In this document: piece by piece, positions 52,401 to 58,181 of the stretch
Numbering within the stretch: the stretch's first letter is position 1
Layout of the letters: each line of letters starts with the position of its first letter
The notes under the pieces: generated by a model
Told to the model about the DNA's origin: nothing
Databases searched by the model: none
The model's input: the letters and a program-made list of their open reading frames with translations, nothing else
From: Agrococcus jejuensis
GTDB lineage: Bacteria; Actinomycetota; Actinomycetes; Actinomycetales; Microbacteriaceae
Assembly: GCF_900099705.1 (NCBI RefSeq)
Contig: NZ_LT629695.1
Span: 2,046,001-2,110,000, forward strand
Direction: 5' to 3'
Length of the DNA: 64,000 nt
Made by a program: the position numbers and the translations under genes

Positions 52401-53131
52401 TGCCGCTCGACCCGTCGACGCTCGTGCTGCTCGACGAGTCCGGCGAGCCCGTGCTCACCCGCACGGTGCCCGGCGAGGGCACGTACGTCGTCGTCGACGG
52501 CCGCATCGCGTTCACGCCCGAGGCCGGCTTCGTCGGCACCGCGACCGGCGTGCCGTACCGCGTCGCCGACGCCAACGGCACGACGGCGCAGGCCGTGTAC
52601 ACGCCGCGCGTCGTCGACGGCCCGGTCGTCGAGGTCGAGGACCTGTACGGCGAGGGGATGCGCGGCACGCCCGTGACGGTCGACCCGTCGAGCGGCGAGC
52701 CGAACCTCGACCCGACGTCGGTGCGTCTCGTCGACGCGTCGGGCGCGCAGGTCGGCGCGATCGTCGTGCCCGGCGAGGGCACGTGGACGGTCGACCCGGT
52801 CACGGGGTTCATCACCTTCACGCCCGAGGCGGGCCTCGAGGGCGACCCGACGCCGATCCGCTGGATCGGTGCGACGACCGACGGCACGATCGTCACCGGC
52901 CAGGTCGTGGTGCACTACCTCGACCCGGTGTCGCCGCCGCCGACGGTCGACCCGACGGGGTCGACGCCGCCGACGGCGCCAGCGCCGAGCGGGCCCGGTG
53001 GACCCGGCGGCCCCGACCTGCCGCGCACCGGCGTCGAGCCTGCCGGCTGGCTGCTCGTGCTCGCGGCGATGCTCGGCCTGGTCGGCTTCGGGCTGCTGCG
53101 CCGTCGCCGGCGGTCGGACGAGCTCGTCTGA
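40457..53131 (+). CDS. Giant sortase-anchored adhesin with DUF11 and CshA-type fibril repeats
   Basis: About 4224 residues from GTG 40457 (an ATG at 40358 gives 4257 but adds a poor N-terminus before the signal peptide SPVRRRLKAALASVLAIV..APAEA). Then about 370 residues of beta-rich head (ARAYLFWQGSTG, YAGWSLALVYDF), seven DUF11-like repeats (each with a xLxKT start and LTNTATV-like end, about 41640-44040), and about 26 CshA-type fibril repeats of 330 bp (PD..SGRQGAPVS..LANDxxGDPxVPL, QGTYTIDR, IVFTPL.FxGxATPV.Y.V.DANGT), plus one degenerate unit. It ends in LPRTG, a membrane span and RRRRRSDELV. CshA-like fibrils mediate adhesion; this is a very long fibre or filament protein. Confidence 0.88.
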   Translation: MHASPVRRRLKAALASVLAIVMGVSAATLVAPAAPAEAAVVSPMTNAYNSVVNGNYLMVGNGVMQAGTSYLTGGTADAFHNGVALTGLVNDNFQMQRRNAVPALQAAGADNSTSATLTVPSGASIARAYLFWQGSTGLAGNGSGGTVQRCNASVTPDATLAAGSPANRQVMLQVGSGAISSVAGAVTIEPTPTGTLPQYYSAFADVTSQLSTIATGSSQTINVGNLWAAEGRNCYAGWSLALVYDFGRFIPGNDASQARNVIIANGHVRLGQNESQHTTFSGFTSAAGDIQSSFFLGEGDRNISGDYAQYRAGTTGAFTRIAGATGETDNVGTGRATGSVRFQGTSTDTFFNGSVDVRTTALTGIPVGTSSIQLELGTVQDTYMLQAAALAVPVAAVRIEKTFTGSGSTAVDVQDILPGQAPSYTITVTNAGSSPVSNVQVADTLAPSCVRTIGTLAVGGVTQYTCTGPATNTGLTNTATVSGTGIISDSDTTVVNVGAISLAKTVTPSNGYTGRPGDTLSYTFTIRNSGSSELRGVTLTDPMSGLQGLAIDWGTSSVASTPPGTLAAGETVIGTATYALTVTDVDRGTVTNPNAVARGLNPNQVAVTSTASATQTIPPAPALNLSKTGTLAQGATGRVGDLVTYSFSATNTGNVTLSGVTITDPHVGLSSIVYTWPGTAGVLRAGQTVTATATAPITQAEIDAGRVVNTARVAGTSPTNVAVNGTATTTVAITQTPTIAIDKNGTLATGAGAAGTLVNYTFDVVNTGNVTLTGITVSDPNVASITPPSGWTGTLAPGATARFTASHTITQTEVNAGRVSNTATVRGTPPTGAAVTGTDTFVQPLANTPGIDLEKTGAHELNGPGNADDTILYTFAIRNTGQSTLTGITISDPMLAGRQPVAQTWPAATGTLQPGQTASVQYRMPITQAQIDAGYVDNTASATGTAQAGTVTDSDTHRTPINRTTSVLLSKTVTAPTGTPQVGTQLPYRFVIANNGSTTLTNVALSDPMFTQAQLTYAWPGTPGTLAPGAQVVVTASTALTQAQIDAGTVGNTATATATGPSGVPSVSSTSHADAAIPRTPALSLTKTGAIATGQVGRVGDTIQYELTIVNTGNVTLTNVTASDAMPGLVGPTVVSWPRSTPGTLLPGDQVRFTATYVIRASDVAAGAVTNSASATGRGPIGGTPIATASVTVPLPAATPVAQPDTISTTQGAPGRVLPLANDVPGDPGVPLIPSTLTLVDGAGLAVTSITLPGVGTFTVDRSTVGSPAVVFTPVPGFTGQAPAVGYRVNDANGTATSSTIVATVTPVTPTAQPDVATGRQGAPASVDPLANDAPGSASIPLQRSSVSYVNGAGQPVATVTVDGQGTWSVNRDDPQNPRFVFTPLPSFSGTSTAVPYRVLDANGTAATSTVTAQITAVAPALQPDTGSNRQGASVTVAPFANDAPGDPAVPLQPGTITLVGADGQGTNTVTIAGQGTYTLVRTDPAVPRIVFTPIAPFTGEATPVTYQVSDANGVPARTTFTPTITPVAPIARADVGEARQGATVTIDPFVNDEPGNAAVPIVRSQLTLLDAAGNPTDEIVVAGQGTWRVVRTDAASPVITFTPLPAFTGQATPQPYRIADANGTTARSTVGATIGAVVPIASPDTATGRQGAPASVDPLANDRPGDPAVPLVPSTLQLVDGTGTVVPQIVVSNQGTWTVDRTNPDAPRLVFTPLPGFTGASTPVAYQVADANGTIASSTVRATISAVTPIANPDTASGRQGAALPFDVVANDTPGDPAVPIDRSSLVLVGADAQGGVTIADQGRYTVDRTNTAAPFVVFTPLLPFTGTATPVTYQVADANGTTAQSTYTPTLTPVTPVANPDTGATRQGASTTIDPLANDRPGDPAVPLRPGSLTLIGAGGQPTDTITVPGQGTWTVDRTGTTPVVTFTPEPGFSGTADPVTYQVDDQNGTPVRSTITVTVAAVTPAAVPDSASGRQGSQVSAAVLANDSAGDPAVPLVPSTLTLLTAAGAPATTVTITGQGTYSIDAITDPAAPRIVFTPLASYVGTATPVDYRVEDANRTTARSTFTPTLVGVTPVATDDGGAARQGAPVTVLPLANDRPGDPAVPLDPATITLLDAAGAAATTVTFDGVGTYTLDTTTTPGTPRIVFQPVLLFDGDATPVRYRVTDANGTPATAFVRPVIAGVRPAAAPDAASGLQGSPVSAAVLDNDSPGNGEVPLVPASLELLLGDEVVPFVDVTGGRYTIDRGAAGGPRIVFTPDASFVGTADPVTYRVADANTETATSTFTPTLIGVEPVALPDEGSGHQGERITLRPLANDSSGDPSVPLVPATFTLLNAAGDRVDTLLVPNEGLWTTDRTDPLNPTVTFAPIGSFTGPTTPVRYVVADENGTETEATVVVVTLTPVTPVANPDAASGRQGAPVSAPVVANDAQGHPDVPLVPSSLRLVDAAGALVPVGGTVTLDATQGTYSIDATTDPANPTIVFTPVATYANAAEPATRVRYSIADANGTRAESTFTPTITPVTPVANPDEGTNHQGAPVTVSPLANDAPGLADVPLQPETLTLLDADGNPATEVTTTQGRYTLDTTTEPGVPHIVFTPLLSYVGTALPVTYRVSDANGTPDTATFTPTLTPVAPTASPDSGTGRQGAPVTIHPLVNDVAGDPAVPLVPTSLTLVGAGGGSVDELVVEDQGTWRVDRTTDPANPVIVFEPLPTFRGNATPVPYRVSDANGTPVASAISVTITPVDPVLQPDAGEARQGATVTLAPLANDAPGDAGVPLVPSTFTLLDAAGNPVAERTVPNEGTYRVDATDPANPLVVFTPLLTFRGEATPVSYRVADANGTTATSTITPTITGVDPVAQPDAGEGRQGAVVTIDALANDMAGSPEVPLVRPSLTLLDAVGDAVDTRVIAGQGTWTVVRTDAANPVLAFTPELGFVGESTVPYAVLDANGTRAPSTATATITAVTPAATSDVATSRQGAPASVAPLANDTAGDPDVPLVPSTLTLLDGDGNPVAEIVIPGQGTYTIDRSTPAAPRIVFTPELTFVGPATPAPYRVLDANGTPAQSLVLPIIEPVTPLANPDAESARQGSVITFRPLGNDTQGHPDVPFAPATLTLLDADGTPVDTLTVPGQGTYAVDRSTPSNPTVTFTPELSFVGTASPATYRVADANGTTTTSTITPTLVGVTPIANPDAASGRQGSVVSAAVLANDAAGTPSVPLVPSTLTLIDADGNAATTVTVADQGTYSIDRSTASAPRIAFTPLATYVGIATPVTYQVADANGTGARSTFTPTLVGVTPVALDDAGSARQGATVTVLPLANDSAGDASVPLDPSTFMLLDGAGNPVPSITVPLQGVYTVAGTATAPQVVFTPFPFFTGEATPAPYRVADANGTTATAFVRPTIAGVEPVASPDFASGRQGAPVSAAVLDNDSPGEGDVPLEPGTLTLLQGDDRVATVDVPGGRYSIDRTDAANPRIVFTPDAAFVGTAEPVAYLVEDENGTEARSTFTPTLVPVTPIADPDAASGRQGAPVSAAVLANDDAGHPDVPLDPTTLQLLDGSGAVATVVEVPGQGSYAIDASDEDAPRIVFTPLPGYVGTATPVTYRVADANGTTTESTFTPTLVAVAPIASPDFASGRQGAAVSSPVLANDDAGDDDVPLVPSTLRLLDAAGALTTQVDVPGQGTYTIDVSDADAPRIVFTPLPDFSGQATAVGYQVSDANGTHTQSTFTPTITAVTPIAAPDAATGRQGSPVSSPVLVNDEAGDDEVPLDPATLTLLDADGNPVESVTIVGEGTYRVDASAPASPRIVFTPLADYVGTAVPVAYRISDANGTPAESTFTPTLVEVLPIASPDSGQALQGKTVTLDALANDAAGSADVPLVGSTLTLRNGAGEPVDELVLDGVGTWTVDRTNPDRPVLVFTPLPGYVGTSTVPYTVADANGTLAPTTASATIVAVTPVATDDSSVGPVGETQTIDPLANDRAGDPSVPLDPSTLVLLDESGEPVLTRTVPGEGTYVVVDGRIAFTPEAGFVGTATGVPYRVADANGTTAQAVYTPRVVDGPVVEVEDLYGEGMRGTPVTVDPSSGEPNLDPTSVRLVDASGAQVGAIVVPGEGTWTVDPVTGFITFTPEAGLEGDPTPIRWIGATTDGTIVTGQVVVHYLDPVSPPPTVDPTGSTPPTAPAPSGPGGPGGPDLPRTGVEPAGWLLVLAAMLGLVGFGLLRRRRRSDELV
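44041..52620 (+). repeat. About 26 tandem ~330-bp CshA-type coding repeats
   Basis: Each unit is about 108-112 codons. A 51-base run at 44405-44455 recurs identically at 45395-45445, exactly 990 bp (three units) away. Units 8-10 and 19-21 resemble each other more than their neighbours (shared ATAFVRP.IAGV and VSAAVLDNDSPG), pointing to an older 11-unit block duplication. Confidence 0.8.
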
Positions 53132-53227
53132 CGCGCGCGGGCCCGGCACTCCTTCGGGGGTGCCGGGCCTCGTGCGTCGCTCGGGACGCTGCTTCCCGTG
53201 CGGCGAGATGCTCCACCTGCCCCCACC

Positions 53228-53265
53228 GCTCCTCGAGGTGCGAGCGAAGCGAGCCTCGAGAGGTG
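53228..53265. repeat. Short intergenic GCGAGCGAAGCGAGCC element
   Basis: GTGCGAGCGAAGCGAGCC flanked by CTCGAGG and CCTCGAGAGG, between the adhesin and the SpoU gene. Same as 56099-56138. Confidence 0.65.
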
Positions 53266-53292
53266 CACCCGCGCACCCGCCAGACTGAGCAC

Positions 53293-53916
53293 ATGCGCGA
53301 CCATGACGCCGAGGCCCAGCTCCCCGCCGTCGGGGTCGGCCCGTGGCCGGGCCCGCATCCCACCGATCCGCGCTACGACCCCGAGCTGCTCGAGCACGGC
53401 GACCGCCGCAACGTCGTCGACGAGTACCGGTACTGGACGGTCGAGGCGATCGTCGCCGACCTCGACGCGCGTCGGCATCCGTTCCACGTCGCGATCGAGA
53501 ACTGGCAGCACGACCTCAACATCGGGTCGATCGTGCGCACGGCGAACGCGTTCCTCGCGGCCGAGGTGCACATCGTCGGCCGCCGTCGCTGGAATCGCCG
53601 CGGCGCGATGGTGACCGATCGGTACCAGCACGTGCGGCACCACGAGTCGGTCGATGCGCTCGCCGCGTGGGCGGCCGAGGCAGGGCTGCCGATCGTGGCG
53701 GTGGACACGCATCCCGAGTCCCGCGCCGTCGACGCCGCGCCGCTGCCACGGGCGTGCGTGCTGCTCTTCGGCCAGGAGGGGCCTGGTCTCACCGACGAGG
53801 CGATCGCAGCGGCATCCGAGCACGTGCACGTGCGGCAGCTCGGCTCGACCCGATCGCTCAATGCCGCGGCCGCCGCCGCGATCGTGATGCACGAGTGGCT
53901 CCGCACCCACGCCTGA
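53293..53916 (+). CDS. SpoU/TrmH-family RNA 2'-O-methyltransferase
   Basis: A 207-residue SPOUT enzyme that methylates a ribose 2'-OH in tRNA or rRNA using SAM bound in a trefoil knot. Motif 1 is NWQHDLNIGSIVRTANAF (Asn-Arg), motif 2 LLFGQEGPGLTDEAI, motif 3 LGSTRSLNAAAAAAIVM. The N-terminal 50 residues are an extension. The target cannot be read from sequence. CAGACT lies 6 nt before ATG 53293. Confidence 0.92.
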   Translation: MRDHDAEAQLPAVGVGPWPGPHPTDPRYDPELLEHGDRRNVVDEYRYWTVEAIVADLDARRHPFHVAIENWQHDLNIGSIVRTANAFLAAEVHIVGRRRWNRRGAMVTDRYQHVRHHESVDALAAWAAEAGLPIVAVDTHPESRAVDAAPLPRACVLLFGQEGPGLTDEAIAAASEHVHVRQLGSTRSLNAAAAAAIVMHEWLRTHA

Positions 53917-53919
53917 GTC

Positions 53920-53963
53920 GAGGATCTCGGCCCGATGCGACGTCGCATCGGGCCGAGATCCTC
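53920..53963. terminator. Perfect 44-bp palindrome of the GAGG..TCGGCC family (H2)
   Basis: Uninterrupted arms of 22 nt (53920-53941, 53942-53963), core GAGGATCTCGGCCC. It begins 3 nt after the SpoU stop and lies 19 nt before the phosphatase start. Confidence 0.75.
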
Positions 53964-53982
53964 AACTGCGTAGGGTGGCCGG

Positions 53983-54720
53983 ATGCGCGACCTCGACTGG
54001 GACGGCCTGCGGAACGTGCGCGATCTCGGCGGGCTGCCGACGTCGCTCTCGCCGACCGGCGCGACGTTCCCGCGACGCGTCGCGCGCGGACCGCGACGTG
54101 AGCTGCTCACGACCGCCGGATGGGATGCGGCGGCAGCGTGGGGCGTGCGCGCGATCGTCGACCTGCGCAGCGCCGACGAGGTCGGGCGACGCGAGTCCGA
54201 CCCCGACGCGACCGTGCCCGAGGCGGTCGTCGTGACGCTCGCACCGACCGAGGATCAGGCGCATCCCGAGTTCCGTGCCGTGTGCATGCCCATCCTCGAC
54301 TCGCCCGAGTACTGGCGGCACAACGTGCGCATCCTGCCGGGTCTGCTGCGGGCGACGCTCGAGGCCATCGCGGCATCCGAGCCCGGCGTGCTCGTGCACT
54401 GCGCCGCCGGCCGCGACCGCACGGGCATGGTGAGCGCGATCCTGCTCGCGCACGCGGGCGTCGCGCCGGCCGACGTGCTCGCCGACTACGCCGCATCCGT
54501 GCGGGCCATGGCCGGCACCGCCGCGCACGGCGGCCCGACGCACGACCGCCAGGCTCGCTGGACGCCCGCCGAGACCGACGCCTTCCTCGCCGACGTCGCG
54601 CCGCACGTGCTCGCCTTCGCCGTCGACGTCGAGGCGGTGCTCGACGAGCTCGCCGTCGCCGCATCCACCCGCGACCGCCTCCGCGCGCTGCTCACCGACC
54701 CCGCAGGCGCAGAGATCTGA
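53983..54720 (+). CDS. Tyrosine-protein phosphatase (Y_phosphatase3-like)
   Basis: A 245-residue phosphatase with N-terminal GLRNVRDLGGLP and DLRS segments typical of the family, and the P-loop VHCAAGRDRTGM with C140 and R146 (C-x5-R). An Arg replaces the Lys often found in the HCxxGKDRTG loop. The closest roles are dephosphorylation of protein tyrosine or phosphoinositide-like substrates. TAGGGT lies 6 nt before ATG 53983. The stop codon lies inside the left arm of the next palindrome. Confidence 0.88.
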   Translation: MRDLDWDGLRNVRDLGGLPTSLSPTGATFPRRVARGPRRELLTTAGWDAAAAWGVRAIVDLRSADEVGRRESDPDATVPEAVVVTLAPTEDQAHPEFRAVCMPILDSPEYWRHNVRILPGLLRATLEAIAASEPGVLVHCAAGRDRTGMVSAILLAHAGVAPADVLADYAASVRAMAGTAAHGGPTHDRQARWTPAETDAFLADVAPHVLAFAVDVEAVLDELAVAASTRDRLRALLTDPAGAEI

Positions 54721-54765
54721 GGTTCTCGGCCCCTTCTGATGTCAGAAAGGGCCGAGAACCTCAGA
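54716..54765. terminator. Long palindrome of the GAGG..TCGGCC family (H3)
   Basis: 24-nt arms (54716-54739, 54742-54765) with one mismatch and a 2-nt loop, core GAGGTTCTCGGCCC. It ends 9 bases before the convergent Nramp stop. The right flank (CAGAACGTTGCGTCA) is nearly the same as that of H5 at 63435. Confidence 0.75.
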
Positions 54766-54773
54766 ACGTTGCG

Positions 54774-56021
54774 TCAGGCGCCGGTGAAGGTGAGGACCAG
54801 CAGCAGCACGTTGAGCGTCACGAGCGCGGCGGCGAAGAGGGCGCCGAGCGCGGTCGTCCACCAGCGGTTCGCGTGCTCGCCCATCACGGCGCGGCGCGCG
54901 GTGAGCCACACGAGCGGCACGAGCGCGAACGGGATGCCGAACGACAGCACCACCTGGCTCAGCACGAGCGCGAGCGTCGGGTCGACGCCGAGGGCGAGGA
55001 TCGCGAGGGCCGGCACGAGCGTCACGAGGCGCCTGGTGGTGACCGGCACGCGCACCCGCACGAGGCCCTGCATGATCTCCGAGCCGGCGTAGGCGCCGAC
55101 GGCCGTCGAGGCGAGGCCCGAGGCGAGCAGTCCGATGGCGAACATCGTCGCGACGCCGGCGCCGAGCGCCGCGCCGATCGCGGCGTGCGCGCCCTCGAGC
55201 GAGTCCGTGCCCTCGACGCCCGCGAGGTTCGCGGCCGCGAGCACGATGATCGCCACGTTGACGGTGCCGGCGATCGCGAGCGCGATCGACACGTCCCACC
55301 GCGTCGCGCGCAGCAGGCGCGGCACGGGCAGCGCGTCGGCGCCGGTCGCGCGGAACCGATCGCGCGTGAGGCTCGAGTGCGCGTAGATCGCGTGCGGCAT
55401 GACGGTGGCGCCGAGGATGGATGCGGCGAGCAGCACCGTGTCAGGCCCCTCGAAGCGCGGCACGAGGCCGCCGAGCGCCTCGGCGCCGGGAGGGCCTGCG
55501 AAGAGGCCGGCGGTGAAGCCGACGGCGATGACGACGAGCATGCCTGTGATGACGATCTCGAACACCTTCGGCCCGCGCCGCGTCTGCAGCCACAGCAGCG
55601 CCATCGAGAACGCGCCGGTGATCGCACCGCCGGCGACGAGCGGGATGTCGAACAGCAGCCACAGCGCCACGGCGCCGCCGATGACCTCGGCGACGTCGGT
55701 CGCCATCGCCACGGCCTCCGCCTGCAGCCAGTAGGCGATGCGGCCGACGCGCGAGCCGAACCGCTCGCCGAGCACCTGCGGCAGCGACTTGCCGGTGACG
55801 ATGCCGAGCTTCGCCGACAGGTACTGGATGAGCCACGCCATGAGGTTGCCCACGACCACGACCCACAGCAGCAGGTAGCCGTAGCGGGCGCCCGCGGTCA
55901 TGTTCGCGGCGACGTTGCCGGGGTCGAGGTAGGCGACGCCGGCGACGAGCGCGGGTCCGAGCAGCCAGATCGGGCGCGGACGGAGGAGCGGGGATGCGAC
56001 GCGCTCGACGGTTTTCGGCAT
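54774..56021 (-). CDS. mntH: Nramp family divalent metal transporter (MntH-like)
   Basis: A 415-residue, roughly 11-span H+-coupled Mn2+/Fe2+ importer. The TM1 metal site DPGN (33-36) and the TM6 site MPHAIYAHSS are present, as is GAAVAL-type TM3 sequence (TDVAEVIGGAVALWLLF). ATG 56019-56021 is in the middle of a 16-bp palindrome, and a TATGGT hexamer is 6 nt upstream, so transcription likely begins at the start codon. A longer frame to 56057 would include the promoter and is rejected. Probably repressed by a DtxR/MntR-type regulator. Confidence 0.92.
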   Translation of the reverse strand: MPKTVERVASPLLRPRPIWLLGPALVAGVAYLDPGNVAANMTAGARYGYLLLWVVVVGNLMAWLIQYLSAKLGIVTGKSLPQVLGERFGSRVGRIAYWLQAEAVAMATDVAEVIGGAVALWLLFDIPLVAGGAITGAFSMALLWLQTRRGPKVFEIVITGMLVVIAVGFTAGLFAGPPGAEALGGLVPRFEGPDTVLLAASILGATVMPHAIYAHSSLTRDRFRATGADALPVPRLLRATRWDVSIALAIAGTVNVAIIVLAAANLAGVEGTDSLEGAHAAIGAALGAGVATMFAIGLLASGLASTAVGAYAGSEIMQGLVRVRVPVTTRRLVTLVPALAILALGVDPTLALVLSQVVLSFGIPFALVPLVWLTARRAVMGEHANRWWTTALGALFAAALVTLNVLLLVLTFTGA

Positions 56022-56028
56022 GCCGAAA
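56013..56028. promoter_or_regulatory. Probable MntR/DtxR-type operator over the mntH start codon
   Basis: TTTCGGCATGCCGAAA is a perfect 16-bp palindrome covering the ATG. It overlaps the last base of the -10 element, so a bound repressor would block initiation. Confidence 0.6.
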
Positions 56029-56057
56029 CCATAGGACCAGGCTCTGCGAAAGCGCAA
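56028..56057 (-). promoter_or_regulatory. Promoter of the Nramp gene
   Basis: On the minus strand: TTGCGC (56057-56052), 18-nt spacer, TATGGT (56033-56028), 6 nt, then ATG. The clearest -35/-10 pair in the window. Confidence 0.6.
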
Positions 56058-56098
56058 CGGCTCGCCGGGCTGGTCCGCCGCCGCCGCACCTCGAGGAC

Positions 56099-56138
56099 CG
56101 CTCCTCGAGGTGCGAGCGAAGCGAGCCTCGAGAGGTGC
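56099..56138. repeat. Short intergenic GCGAGCGAAGCGAGCC element
   Basis: GTGCGAGCGAAGCGAGCC flanked by CTCCTCGAG and CTCGAGAGG, in the gap between the Nramp gene and the YhgE-type gene. Confidence 0.65.
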
Positions 56139-56156
56139 CCCGGAGGGGACGCTCGC

Positions 56157-58181
56157 CTACCCGATCAGGCTCGGCTGCAGGTCGCGCAGCGTGCGGTGAT
56201 CCATCATCCGCGCGACGCCGAGGATCACGAGCACGAGTGCCCCGGCGCCGAACAGCGCGAGCACGAGCGCGTCGTGCCACGCGATCCCCGCGGATCCTCC
56301 GTACATCACCTGGCGCAGCGCCTCCACGGCGTACGTCATGGGCATGGCGTGGTGCAGCGCGGCGAGCGGCCCGGGCAGCGTCTGCCACGGGAACGTGCCG
56401 CCGGCGGTCACGAGCTGCACGACCATGAGCACGAGGCCGAGGAACTGGCCGACGGAGCCGAGCCACACGTTGAGCGCGACGACGATCGCCGCGAAGACGG
56501 CGGAGGCGAGCAGCATGACGCCGAGCACGCCGAGCGGCACGGCGAGGGTGAAGCCGAGCGCGAGCGTGACGATGCCGAACAGCGCGACCATCTGCAGCGC
56601 GCCGAGCGCCGCGGGCGCGAGCCACGAGGCGAGGCCGACGCGGATGGGGGAGCGCAGCGCCGTGACCGCACGCCGTGAGACGGGGTGCACGATGAGCAGC
56701 AGCGCGTAGATGCCGATCCAGGCGGCGAGCGACAGGAAGAACGGTGCGAGGCCCTCGCCGTACGAGCCTGCCGACGTCACGGCGTCGGCGTCGAGGGCGA
56801 CGGGGTCGGCGATCGTCGCCGCCTGGTCGTCGCGCTCGGCGGCGGTGGATGCAGGGATCTCGTCGACCGCATCCGAGAGCCCGCCGGCGAGCTCGGTGGC
56901 GCCGTCGTCGAGCTGCGCGAGACCGTCGTCGAGGCTCGTCGCACCCGACGCGGCGTCGTGCGCGCCGGAGGCGAGCGTCGATGCGCCCGAGGCCGCGGAG
57001 GCGGCGCCGGTCGCGAGCTGCGACGCGCCGGTCGACAGCTGCGACGCCCCCGAGGATGCCTGCGCGATGCCGTCGGCGAGCTGCGGCGCGGCGGCCGAGA
57101 GGCGCGCGGCGCCGTCCGCGACCTGCTGCGCGCCCGCGGACGGCTGCTGCAGCTGCCCCGACGCCTGCTGCACCTGCCCGTCGCCATCGACGACGGCCGA
57201 GCCGAGCGCGTCGAGCGGCACGAGCGCATCCGCGATCTGCGTCTCGGTGAGGCCGGCGGCCTGCAGCGCGGCGACGATGTCGGCGCGCGTCTGCGGCACG
57301 TCGGCCGCGAGGCCGCTCGTCACCGACGCGACCTGCGCGCCCACGGCGGCGACCTGCGCGTTGCCGTCGGCCACCTGCTGCGCGCCCGAGGCGAGCGCGG
57401 CGGCGTCTGCGGGCAACGTGGCGGTCGACGACTGCAGCGTCGAGAGCCCGGAGGCGAGCGGCGCGGCGCCGTCGGCGAGCGCCTGCGCGCCTGACGCGAC
57501 CTGTCCGGTGCCGTCGGCGAGCGCATCCGCCCCCGTGGCGAGCTGTGCCGTGCCGCCGGCGAGCGCGGTCGAGCCGTCGTGCGCCTCGGTCGCGCCCGCG
57601 GCGAGGTCGCCAGCGCCCGTCGACGCGTCGACGAGCCCGTCGCGGATGTCGCTGATCGCGAGCAGCAGCCGCCCGGCGGCCTCCTCGCCGACCGACTCGC
57701 GCACGGAGGTGAGGATGGCGTCGGTCGCGCGCTCGCCGAGCGTGCCCGCGAGGTAGCCGTTCGCGTCGTTCGTCTCGAGCACGACCTGCGCCTGATGCGG
57801 GTCGTCGCCCGAGGCGCTCAGCAAGTCGGCCGAGAACGTCGCAGGCAGCGTCACCGAGAAGTCGTACGTGCCGTCCTCGACGCCGGCCTGCGCGCTCGCG
57901 GCGGTCACGCGGTGCCACTGGAACGAGTCGGAGTCGAGCAGCTCGTCGGCGACCTCGTCGCCCACGACACGCGTCGTGCCGTCGTCGTCGGCCGCGCCGG
58001 CATCCGACACGACGAGCGCGACGGGCACGTCGTCGAGGTTGCCCTGCGGGTCCTGGTTCGCCCAGAGGTAGAGGCCGCCGTAGAGCAGCGGCACGGTGCA
58101 GAGGGCGAGCAGCGCGAGGCGCGCCATGGGCGTCGCGACGAGCCTGCGCAGCTCGGCGAGCACGATCTGCGGCACGGTCAT
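56157..58181 (-). CDS. YhgE/Pip-type ABC-2 membrane protein
   Basis: A 674-residue protein: N-terminal membrane span (about 20-42), a long extracytoplasmic part (45-465) and five or six C-terminal spans (from about 475). The long part contains heptad-like Ala/Gly/Asp repeats (ADGTGQVASGAQALADGAAP, QLSTGASQLATGA), the hallmark of YhgE/phage-infection-protein relatives. The C-terminal region ends with FPWQTLPGPLAALHHAMPMT and VRQVMYGG-like sequence of ABC-2 permeases. It is coupled (ATGA) to the degenerate ATPase gene upstream. The exported substrate is unknown. Confidence 0.88.
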   Translation of the reverse strand: MTVPQIVLAELRRLVATPMARLALLALCTVPLLYGGLYLWANQDPQGNLDDVPVALVVSDAGAADDDGTTRVVGDEVADELLDSDSFQWHRVTAASAQAGVEDGTYDFSVTLPATFSADLLSASGDDPHQAQVVLETNDANGYLAGTLGERATDAILTSVRESVGEEAAGRLLLAISDIRDGLVDASTGAGDLAAGATEAHDGSTALAGGTAQLATGADALADGTGQVASGAQALADGAAPLASGLSTLQSSTATLPADAAALASGAQQVADGNAQVAAVGAQVASVTSGLAADVPQTRADIVAALQAAGLTETQIADALVPLDALGSAVVDGDGQVQQASGQLQQPSAGAQQVADGAARLSAAAPQLADGIAQASSGASQLSTGASQLATGAASAASGASTLASGAHDAASGATSLDDGLAQLDDGATELAGGLSDAVDEIPASTAAERDDQAATIADPVALDADAVTSAGSYGEGLAPFFLSLAAWIGIYALLLIVHPVSRRAVTALRSPIRVGLASWLAPAALGALQMVALFGIVTLALGFTLAVPLGVLGVMLLASAVFAAIVVALNVWLGSVGQFLGLVLMVVQLVTAGGTFPWQTLPGPLAALHHAMPMTYAVEALRQVMYGGSAGIAWHDALVLALFGAGALVLVILGVARMMDHRTLRDLQPSLIG

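Noticed and set aside
44041..52620. Regular repeats that might be read as a CRISPR or satellite array
   Set aside because: The period is about 330 bp, in frame, and translates to CshA-type protein repeats; there are no short identical repeats with unique spacers.
40070..53149. A 4359-codon open frame on the minus strand covering the whole giant adhesin gene
   Set aside because: It is the antisense of a gene with very high third-position GC, which removes stops. The product is Arg/Val/Gly/His-rich without domains, and it also swallows the promoter gap and the HAD gene start.
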